Source of the DNA: Pieris napi
Lineage: Eukaryota > Arthropoda > Insecta > Lepidoptera > Pieridae
Assembly (NCBI RefSeq): GCF_905475465.1
Contig: NC_062259.1
Location: 3,172,501-3,236,500, forward strand
Reading direction: 5' to 3'
DNA: 64,000 bases
This document shows positions 22,701 to 34,700 of this stretch, piece by piece. The notes under the pieces were generated by a model, which was given only the letters and a program-made list of their open reading frames with translations, had not been told where the DNA came from and did not search any database. Both the position numbers and the translations under genes were made by a program. Position 1 is the first letter of the stretch. Every line of letters starts with the position of its first letter.

Positions 22701-25700
22701 ACAAGCCGCACCAGCTCTGTAGTTGGTTCCATGTAGATGGGAAGGGGCCAGCGTGTCTGAACAGGTTACATCCCATACCAGTACCCGACCCATCTTCCAT
22801 GGAATCAAACTCATACCGTCCGGTCTTTTGCCATCGTCTCTTGCTATACCACTCGGCTCAAGTAGACTTGGCACGTTGACGGTGGCAAGGGAACGGCGTA
22901 TGATATCGTTAAGTGCGGCATGTCTCGAGAAGCGGCTGCACTTTTTTGGCATGACAGGCCGTGATGTCCTAACTTGTCGACATCACTGCCACAGGGACAT
23001 ATATGAGGAGCGTAGACCGGAACCCCAAGCCGTAGACAGGTTGCGATTCGAAGCGTGTCAGGCTCAAGAAAAGTTCCTGTATTTGACGAAGGGTAAGCGT
23101 GAAGCTAGTAACCGGCCTCATGCGTACCCACGGCCAAAAGCCTAGCACGCGCCGAACCTGTACTACAACTCAAAAGATCGTCAAAAGTCAATTTGCAATG
23201 TGTGTCATCCCAGCTCCTCTGTGAATTTAGAGATAATGGAATGTTTTGACCTGGGCATGAAATTAAAAAAGCGTTACTAGCTTCTTCCAAGCCAGCAATC
23301 TCAAAGTTTGAAAGGGATGCGCTTAAAATTTTACTTATGAGATTTGCTGAACTATGGACAGAAAATAGAAAGGCTGGTAAAGCGACACTGGAAATTTTGC
23401 GAAAAATTAATATTTCATTCTAAATATTAAACGACAAGAAATAAATGTATAATACTAGTGGACCCGACAGGCGTTGTCCTGCGTGATATTTCAAGCTATT
23501 AGGATATTAAACAAAGTATGAAAGTTCCAACTGCAGCGCCATCTACCGGGCTGATTTGTGAATCTAAACCCGAATGCATACAAAAAAAATCAATCAAATC
23601 GGTCCATCCGTTTAAGAGGAGTTCAGAGTACACACGTACAGTAGAATTATATATATAAAGACTAGATGATCCGACAAACGTCGTTTTGCCATGTATATCA
23701 TTTATAATAAAAAATAGAGATTGATCTTTAAAAAAGAAAAACATTTTTACTATCTAAAAATTAAAGAAAAAAAATTGGGGTGGACTACCCTTAACATTTA
23801 GGGGGATAAAAAAATAGATGTTGTCCGATTCTCAGAAATACCCAATATGCACACAAAATTTCATGAGAATCGGTCAAGACGTTTCGGAGGAGTTTAACTA
23901 CAAACACCGCGACACGAGAATTTTATATTAGACTAGCTGACCGGGCAAACGTCCATGTATATCATTTATAATAATAAAATAGGGGTTGATCGTAGAGGGG
24001 TGAAAATTAGGGGTTGTATGTCTTTTTTCATGTTGTATCATAAAAAAGTAGAAATTAAAAATTTTGTCTAAAAAATAAAAATAAAAAATTAGGGGTGGAG
24101 TACCCCTAACATTTAGGGGGATAAAAAATAGATGTTGGCAGATTCTCATAGATACCGGATAAGCACAAAAAATTTCATCAAAATTCGGAGGAGTATGGCA
24201 ACGAAAACTGTGACACGAGAATTTTATATATGTATTAGATATATAATATACAACATCAAAACGTCTATGTATCGTAAAACGTTACAAATAATTTACTGAT
24301 CGTGGCTTTAATTCATAACAAATTTTTTTTGATGTTAAGTGATACCGCCCGCCGCCCATGGACACTCTCAATGCCAGAGGGCTCGCGAGTGCGTTGCCGG
24401 CCTTTCAAGAATTGGTACGCTCTTTTCTTGAAGGACCCTAAGTATCTAGATTATTTTAATGAGTTATTGAATGAAGCAATTCTGGGGCTTGAGAATTTTC
24501 GTTAAAGGAAATAAATTGACACATCATCTCTTGGACCATTGATAATTGGCAATCTGTTGCAGAGGCCCAAGCGGAGGGCGCAGGTGCAGGGAGTGGGAAG
24601 GCGGCGTGCAAGGTGTGCGGGGATAAAGCTTCAGGATACCACTACGGCGTCACTTCGTGCGAGGGCTGCAAGGTAAGTGCAACTGCTACGAGTTACGGGC
24701 GGCTACGAATAACGGCGGTGCGTATAACTTTAAATAATATTACTGTTTTAATTCAATAGTATTTTGAGAAAAAAAAAGGAAATAATTTAATTTGAAATTT
24801 TGTTTCTTAGCTTTGATAGTAATATTAAGCTTAAAATCTTTTGGTTTTTGATGAAATATCACTAAAAATATTTGATTCTAAACGTTGTTTTAATAAATTA
24901 AATATTTCAACATCTTCACCTAATTAACTTTTAAATGATATTGGACTTTAACTTATTTTTTATAATTACAATCACTATAACACAGATGTCCTTTGTTAAT
25001 TTTTATTTTTGTATTTTAATAATAATAATTGCAATAAGGCACTTGACCGTTAGGAATGAGGCTTGCAGGACTTGTATTCATTAATAATTAGTAGCCTTCA
25101 GCCATAAAATTAAATTATTATAAAAATTATTTAAAATCTTTTGGAGTAGGTAATCACCTACTCCAGTAATCACTGGTGCTGGTAGATACTAAATATCTTA
25201 ATGTAAAGTGACATGAGTAACTCGGTACTATGAGCGTGGTATTTAGTCGAGGAACCCGAAATGTAGGCCAATTCCTATATACGCCAGATGTACATATTCC
25301 TTGACGCAGTGCATTTTGACATTAATTTCACTTAGCGTTAATTGTAATGTACGTGGGTCGTTGACACTAGTGTAACTAAATTTACGTATTTTAAAAATTT
25401 TTTTGTGTACTAAGAGTTAGACACAGAGTGAAATTTATTACAAATTTAAGTGACCATAGAACAAAATAACCACAACCAATTAGAGTAGAGCAAATTATGA
25501 TCTGACCTGATTAAAAAAAAAGTATTAAATTAATTTGTAACAAGAACATTGACGATAATTAATGCAAAATATCAAACGAATGAACACTTCACGGTAATTT
25601 ACATGTGATATAAATACTCATTTGAAACAGCAAACTGTTTGTCTTCCAATAATGTTAATTAAACGTTTTAAATCAAATATAAATGAACCAGCATTGTGAC

Positions 25701-28700
25701 TATTAAATTTCGTGTAATTACTATATTCGGCACTCAGAATTTTAGGTCGGTACATCAATATCGTTGACAGATAACATGAAACTGCACTGTGTCGATATTG
25801 TGTGAAGCGACGTGTTAATGCACACACGAGGCATTCGGAAGGCTATATTAAAATCGCCTGTAAATAAACTAGCTTAGTTCAGAGTGAATACAAATTTGCT
25901 GATGAAAATACAGGGGTAATATATGACATTCAGTTCACTTTACTTAAACAGTTCTGTAAGCTTTTGATATATTGTAAAATTAATAGTTGAATTCTGTTAA
26001 CTAACAGTGATAAACTTATAGGTTTCGTTGCTTGTTATTTTTTTATAATGTGTAAATTACGGTAGAATTATAACAAAATACGGGAATTATATAAATTTAT
26101 TTAACTTTGTAGCTAGATAAATTTATATAGTTATAGTTTTTTAATGCTACTAGAATTAGTATAAATAAAACAACATAATTGAAAAGGAAATGTTATTAAA
26201 TTATTGAATTAATAATTAAAACGGCAACAATATATATTTATTATCTATTTAGCTAGAATTATTTTAATGCTACTAGAATTAGATTAAATAAAAACACATA
26301 ATTGAAAAGGAAATTTTTGAATTAAAAAATAAAACGGAAATAATATAAATTTATTTTACTTTGTAGCTAGCAATTTTTTTAATGCTACTAGAATTAGATT
26401 AAATAAAGAAACATAATAGAAATGGGAATCTTATTAGAATTTTTCAATAACTCCAATCAAATAAGCTAAGCAAATTACTTTCAGAGAACAAAGCTCCTCA
26501 GTGAATTTTATTATTTGAAATTATTTATGTAAGAATATTTCTAATAAATTCACATTTGTTGCATAGCGTTCACTTACAAATTCCCTCTCTTAGCCATAAG
26601 ACTTAAGCCACTCTTTATATTCGAATTTTTTAAAATGTCGGTAAATTGATCAATTGTATCTTTTCTTCGAGTTCCTTATAATAATTGGCTTATTACTGCA
26701 TGATTTTATTAGTATCTTATACGTAAGTTACAGAGTACGTAATTTTTCCAACACTATAGCATGAGTTCTATCGAGCGGTTTGTTAATAAATTAAACTTGA
26801 ATCGAATATCAAGTTAACCATGAAACTAACCTACTTGTGTGGGTGTTATTGATTTGCAAAATTTAATAATAGCTTCATAAGTGTAATATAACAGCCGAGT
26901 TCTATGAAACAATTTTTGAATTATTGATTTTGTTCAGCTTTATAAATACTTACTGGATTTTTTGTATTCACATTATTTTTTGTGATTGGCATAACAATAC
27001 GGCTTAGGAGTATTCTTGATATTAAAATTTACAAAAACGTATGTATGTCCTATACATAGTGCGTTTACCAAATACGAGTACAACACTCGATTTTCTATAC
27101 TCGAGAGAGATAGATATCTCCAAAAAATAATTAAAATAAAAACATATACATTATACAGTGTTAACTGTTGCACAAAGATTTCACACTTTGAAGGTCAATT
27201 TTCCAAATGCAAAGTTTGTGTTTAAGTTTGAGTCTGAGCAATCCGACAAGCTATTTGCAAACAATGTAGATATTGCCAGAGGATTGTTTACATAAATTAT
27301 AGAAAACATAACTGGGCTAAATAAAGCCATTCTCAAACCGACGAGACCAAGTGTTGCCATATGTCATGAGTGAACGTAATGGACCAGAGATGCTATTGAT
27401 CAATCACAATCAAACCTTAATAAAATTACCTTCTCACCCCCTGAGTACGCTCTTATACATACCTTTAATAATTGACGACTACAAAGGGTATTTAATATTA
27501 AATACCCTAAAATTGTGAAATAAATGGAGTTAGTGAAGCCTACGAAACTCTGAAAACGTGATTCCCGAATCGGAAAATATAACCCTGATACTAAAAATAT
27601 CAATAAACATCACGTCAAAGGATAAATTCCAACTTTGTACAAAAATGAACAAATTAAAGTCTTGATAGCGTGATTGACCATCTGTTAAATTATGCTCCGC
27701 TAACACAAAGCGAATGCATTCCCGGCTTTTAATCAAAAGCTCTTTACAAAATCGTTGAACGACATCCGTATATAGTTTCAGAATTATTACACTTTTATTC
27801 CGAGACCTACTGGGACTTCACTATTATTAGAATACAATTTGCCTAACGCTTTGGTATAAAATTGTATTGTTAAAATAACTTTATAGTTTCCTTCAGTCTG
27901 ACGATTGAAATAGCTTCGTGTTGCATTTTTTACAGTGTGCTACATTTGTTTTAAAAATAAGTTGCTTTGACGTGAGAGGGGGTGAGTTTTTGATAATAGT
28001 GGTGGCGGTGGGGTTGTGCTACTCGTGAAATATTTTTCGATTGACAAAATTCAATATGGTATATCGTATTGTAACTTTTGTATAAATTCAGTGGGTCCTT
28101 ACGTAAAAACAAATTATTTATGTAGGGGTCTTCCGTAACTTATATGGTATAAATAAATACGTGTATATTTCGAATGGTAGACTATGTGTTTGGCAGTGTG
28201 CCATTAAATCCTCCACTTTTTTATAACACAAATTTTTAAGCCAAAGCTAGCAACAATTATATCGTTGCCAATTTGAGCTGCACATTTGTCTATGCTTCTC
28301 TAAATATTTGATTGTCAAATATTATATAAATCTATACTATTTACCGTGATAAGTTAAAATTTATTTCCTTCCTAACATTTATGGGAAATGTGAAATAGGC
28401 CCCTTGTCTATTTAATCCTTAATATATATCCCAATAACTGATAAATCTACTCTGTAATTATTGTTTTATTGCCAGGCAATGAGACACGTGTCAAATGGTA
28501 ATAGCAGATCTTAATTAAAAATCTTTATATATATATATAAAATTCTCGTGTCACAATGTTCGCTCCCTTTCTCCTTCGAAACGCCTCGACCGATTCTTAT
28601 GAACATTTTTATGCATATTCAGTAAGTCTGAGAATCGGGTACTATCTTTCAAACCCATAAGTGATGAGTCCACCCGAAACAAAATTCTTTATTTTTTCGA

Positions 28701-31700
28701 CAATTTTTTTTTGTTTTTAATTTTTTATGATCCATCATACACAAATACATACAACCTTTAATTTTCACCTCACTGCGATCAACCCCTATTATTTATTATT
28801 TTAGATAGTTATTTTTATTGAACTAAAAAAATGTTTCCTAGAAATAATATACATGGCAAAACAAACGTAATCAGCTTTTAATTTTATAAAAATAAGAATA
28901 ATAAGCTACCCTTCTTAATATTGAGAAAAAACAATATCATATAATATATGTATGAAATGGTTAAAACTAATTTACCAAGTTTCCAACGTCGACCGTTGAC
29001 TAAAAATATAAATGACGTATAGATTTTGGAGTTTTAATAGCCCCCGTAGTTACACCGTAACAAAGTTAATTAACGTCCAGCTCGAAACCCTCGATGCAAC
29101 CAAAGCGACGAGACACGGTCAATTATAATTATATTATGCACATGTGATCGATATAACAGATGAGAATAAATTTTTATTACATAAAAGCTAAAAGCCATTA
29201 CAATAATGTTCGACACTTGTTAATATCATTACTAACACTTTACAACATTTAAAAGTTAGGTTTAAAGACATTTATTTATTCTCATAACAGACAATAGTCA
29301 CTTACATGAGACTTATATACTAAAAATACAATTTATCACGTCGTGCTTAAGCTTCAAGGATCAATTATCGAAGTATAACTTGGGTGGACTTTCATTACCG
29401 CAGGTAACTGGGATCACTTAGAAGATGGTCTCTTAGTCTAAATTTAAATATTGCCAGGCTGTCTGCACTTTTTATATTTTGTGGAAGTCTATTGTACCGC
29501 AGCACTCCCCCAACGCTCAATGTTTTTTTACCGTTATTGGTTCTAAACTTCGGTACAATAAGATTGTGAGGGCGTCGTGAAGTGCGTTTCTGAATTTGGC
29601 TTATTTTAGTAAAAGTAATGTTAGTGTGTATATGGTCATTTAGAATTTTGTTTTTGAAGTTTAAAGTTTTATTACACAGATTTAAAAGTTCGATACCTGT
29701 GACACATAATAGAATAGATATATTTAATGGAGGATGAAATCGTAGCGCAGTGGTTTCACGCTATTTAAAGTATTTCGATATTATCAAAATCAATTTTACT
29801 TTTACCTTAGGCGTACCGTACCTTTATGCATGGTTTATTTTTTAACCTGACCTGCGGAAAATCGACCCCAAACATGGCATTCAATTTTCGCATAAACCAT
29901 GTTAACTCCGTGGTTATTGGTTTAACACCGATGAACCGACGTTAATTATCTCGAATTTAGGTTGCTGACGCTAACTTGATGACCCTACATACAATTACGC
30001 CCTCGGGCCGTAACTCTATCCAAAAATCATTTACGTCGAATCATTTTTCGTCGGACTTGAATTCGTGTTATTATTTTAAACCTTAATTAGAATCCATTTG
30101 CGATGTATTTGGTTTTACTGTAATGTTAGTGCGTGCTCCTATTTCACCTGATGCCTACTGCTGTTGGAAGCTAATAATCAGTATTTTATTTTTATTATAT
30201 ACATATATAATATCATGTCATGGTGTAATGATAAGTTATGCAGCTTAATCATTGATTTATATTCACCTTTATTACTACACTTTTAAATTTGATTTATTTC
30301 GTCGTAATATTATAATTCATTACTTTTAAATTTAAAATATTTCGTCGTAATATTATAATTAAAGCGTAATGTGATCAGAAATTATTAAAGATTAAAAAGC
30401 ATCGAAATCTGTTATCGATAACGCTATATTCTATTATACAATCATGTTGTGTCTATATTTTGAGAATTCAATTCACAACAATATGTCTTTTGTATTGGAA
30501 TTTAAAATTAGATTACAGCCTAACAAACAAATTTTTGCATTCGTTTACATTTAACAATCATACAGTATAAAAGTCCACACATTTCCTTTGTTTCTAGGTA
30601 CTAACAGAAAAAAGAGCCCTTAAAAAAATGGGAAATGTTTTTGGAATGCATTTTGCCTTTTTCAGTCTGGGGACGGCACTGCTTTGTTGACTGTAGCAGT
30701 TTAGTTTAATTTTAACGGAAGTAGCCTCTGGCATTGTAACTGTGCTAACGTTGAACGTTTTTATTTAACCCTTTGATGAAAAAGCTTACAGTTAAAAGTT
30801 TATTATTAACTTATTTTGTTGCCCTGACATTGTATTCAATTTACTGTTGACTACAAACTTAGAACAATTTTTTGGTAAATATTTGACGTATATTTGGTGC
30901 AAAATGTTAACTTGATTGGTGATTGCAATTTGCATTGAGATACAAATAATTAGAATACATTGGATTGACAACGAAGTAGACAGTCATATGTTGCATAACT
31001 AGACATTAAAAACTTAATACAAGTTGACACTATCAAATTTTTAACGAAAATTTAGTTAAGTATTAAAACGACTATAATATTGTCAGATAAATACCATTTA
31101 CGAAAAAGTTATTTTAATATTATTCATACAACCGACAAATTCAATTTCAAATCAAGTTATTTAGTACAATGTCGTTGTAATTAGCACCTTAGGTGCCAAT
31201 TATTACAGTCCTATTGCCTTTGCTGGCTTCTTTGAAAAAGCACTATCGCGAACATGGCTTTCAGGAAACAGCTTTTTACCCTCAACGAGCTCACAAACCG
31301 GGGGCTTTTCGGTTAAACTAAATTCGTTTAACTTTATAAAGCTTTCATATTCAACCAGTAACATTGAAACTAATCGGAGTGCAGTTTTATTTTAGACACG
31401 AAACCTGTGTGAAACTTTGAGTACATACTCTGATACTCTGCTGTTTGAATTTTATAACATTTGATAATATAATAATAATAATTAAGCCTCATTCATTCCT
31501 TGAAAAACTTACAAAATAAAATTTACAAAAAGTTACAAAATATATACACACACAATATATTATATATATATATATTTTATAAAAATTTCAAAGTATTGTA
31601 GAATGTAAATGTTTTTATTACCAATGAAAGGCATCATACTGCAATACTTTTCATGACTTTTTCATTTTAATTCAAGACTTAACAATCGAATTAATGTCTG

Positions 31701-34700
31701 GCAAATTCATTTTTAGTTTTTCTTATATTTAAATAACATAATATTAAAATTACAGACATTCTAAAATACTTTGAAATTTTTATAAAAAAAAAACTTAAAA
31801 TCGCGTCTGGCACATAGCAATGTGAAAAATGTCTGGCAATAAAAAAAGTATGTCAGGTAGACTTATTTAAAAACGAAAAATTAAAAATTACGCTTCTTAA
31901 AATGCTTTTAAAATCCAGGATTATTACCTGGACAGATAGGATGCGCACTAATGAACGCAACCGCTACCGCCAGCCAGATTGCCCAGACTCTAACCGGAAG
32001 TGCAAGAAGGAAGACATATCACAAAATCAGCTGACCTGAAATTCTTTCTCGAAAACGTTGCTACCTCCCGTACTATATAGGAAGTGTATAACATTATACA
32101 CAGCTATTAGGGTATGAAAAAAGTGTCATGGCGCCTGAGTGCCCAGAATGTTTTCTGACGCGCAGAAACAAATGAGACTGATAATTTCATAAAACTGTTT
32201 TGGTTTTTTGCAATAAAATGTTGACTAACTTTTAGTTCGATTGATAGACGAAATATGACTTCAAGACCATGAGTTGAACTAGAAGAGATTCGAATTAAAG
32301 CGATTCCTTCCGTCATGGCCAGATTTTTCTGGGGTTGTACCGGAAAAATCGAATGATCGATTACGTTAATTATGGAGCTTCTATTATAGGAACTTTATAC
32401 GCCAGACAAATAACAAAGTTGCATGATTGTTTTGTTCCACCAAGATAACGCCCCCTCACACACGTCAGAGTAGCAATGGCTGTCATTCAAGATGGCTTCG
32501 AATTGTGGAAAATTCCTCCACATTTACTGGACCTAGTTTTCAGTCATTTCTATTTATAACGGATAAAGGGGCCTTTATTTTAAAGATGATGACGCAGAAT
32601 AGGGTTAGTTTAGGTGACTAGTCTACGATACTATCCTGTCTTTCATGAACAGTTTACTCGACGCGACGATATGGGATCTGTAAGCACTATCGTAAAGGTC
32701 GATTCGTATCTGGTTTTTCATTTGTACCACGGACACAAAGAGTATGTAAATTAGTGAATAATTGTGAATCGTAAGTAAGCGACAAGATCCTTTAACTTAA
32801 ATCATTGAATATTAAACAATTATTCAATTTAATTATACTGTTTGAAAGTTGCGAAATATATTTTTAGACATCGTAAATATTTATTTGTAACTTTAACTTT
32901 GCTAATCTGATAAATGCTTTATTTGATGCTGCTATATGTGGAGTTTCAACTTCGTCAATTCGTAGTGATATATATCTATAAACCATTATATATATATTGT
33001 GCATTATATTATATAATATATATTCCTCGATGAGTGGACTATACAACACAAATAATTTTTCAATTCGAACCAGTAGTGATTTGAGATGAGTTGATTTGTT
33101 GATGAATTGCGTTCATCCGAACAGCATGAGGTTTTATAATATTATTTACTATTTAATTTCTTAAACTCATTTCAACTTCACGAACATAGGTGTATAAAGA
33201 GAAGTTGGTTCCCGTCTATAAAATCTAGTGTCAGGATGTCAGATTACCGGTCTGGGCTGGGCAATGGGCACCTAAACCTCACACGTGGATCAGACCTTCC
33301 CTGTGTTCAGAGAGACGAACATTTTAATATGGCGTCTTTAATTTGGACTTCTATGCTTCTGTTACTGTAATAAATACACCCTACATAATAATTTTTTCAC
33401 ATATATGTTATGATAAAAATAACCAAAGCGGGAGTGCTGTGGAAATATGATTTTTCACATTCTAGGAATTTGATCGTAACTGATTCGACATTTTTTATAA
33501 AATAAACAAAATTACAAACGAACTTGTGTAACAGTTTTAATATTTTACGAATGTCAAGTAATTATAACTGTTTTTTTTTACGTAGGTACCATGTATTATC
33601 ATTTATGGCTTTTAACTTATTCATAGCTTTGTTAGTCAGACACTATTCCATTGGGTACACCTCACTCAAGGCTCTGGTGTTATGATGATGTGAGACATGA
33701 AATCTCAGGGAAACTTATTTCTGCATTCTAATTAACAAAATAAAAAAAAATGTTTATTATGGAATATAAGATACAGGTATCACTTATTCCACGTCATTAA
33801 GTTTGAATCGGTAAACATCCCTTCTCATCGGCAAAGAAGACAGAGGGTGTAGGCCGAGAGAAAAAGCCGGCGTTAAAAACTCTCGGTACTCTTTTAAAAT
33901 AGCAAATCAAACAACAATTTTGTTGTAAAGTAACAAATAGCCCGCTGTGCCAATTCGAATAAGTATCTTAACGGGGTTCGAACCAGGGAACTTCCTGTAT
34001 TCAATCATTCAGATAAATCTACGGACGAAGGAACTGCTTGAACAACGCACAAAAAACTTAAGTGTCAAATCGTATAAATTTTCGGTTTTTTAAAGTCGGT
34101 TAAAAACACGCGGTAATTTTTGCTGTAACATCAAATTCCTTCACCGTTGAAAATGACAGACATTCAATTTAATTAGGTTCATGTACGACATACGTAGTAT
34201 TAACTTAATTCATGAGTTGGCTACTTATACTTAACATGTCATTATTCGCACTGCACCGACCGCAATAACAGCGTTATAAGGCACTGTTAAATGTTTTATT
34301 TATTTAAATTCAGATCAATATACATTTTTTATACTTTATATACGTATACGAAGAGAAGTTTCAAATTGTTTTTTTGTTGCAGGGTTTCTTTCGTAGAAGT
34401 ATTCAGAAGCAGATCGAGTACCGTTGCCTTCGCGACGGAAAGTGCCTGGTCATCCGCCTTAATAGAAACCGGTGCCAGTACTGCCGGTTCAAAAAGTGTC
34501 TCGCGGTTGGCATGAGCCGTGACTGTAAGTCTTTTTTTTATGGGTACATCTTGGCGTATCAGGGTATAGCTTGGCGAATCGATTTTTACCACTCTTACTG
34601 ACTCATATTATTTACATAGAAATCGTTTTCGAATATAAACAGCAAAGTAATGTTAAGATTCGGCTCCGCGATATAATACTGATATCTCATTTTCGCTCTG

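Noticed and set aside
22723..23145. 140-codon forward frame
   Set aside because: Antisense shadow of the decayed retroelement ORF on the reverse strand, which has recognisable motifs.
26095..26440. CRISPR array
   Set aside because: Units of ~120 bases with diverged repeats and no spacer structure, in a eukaryotic intron.
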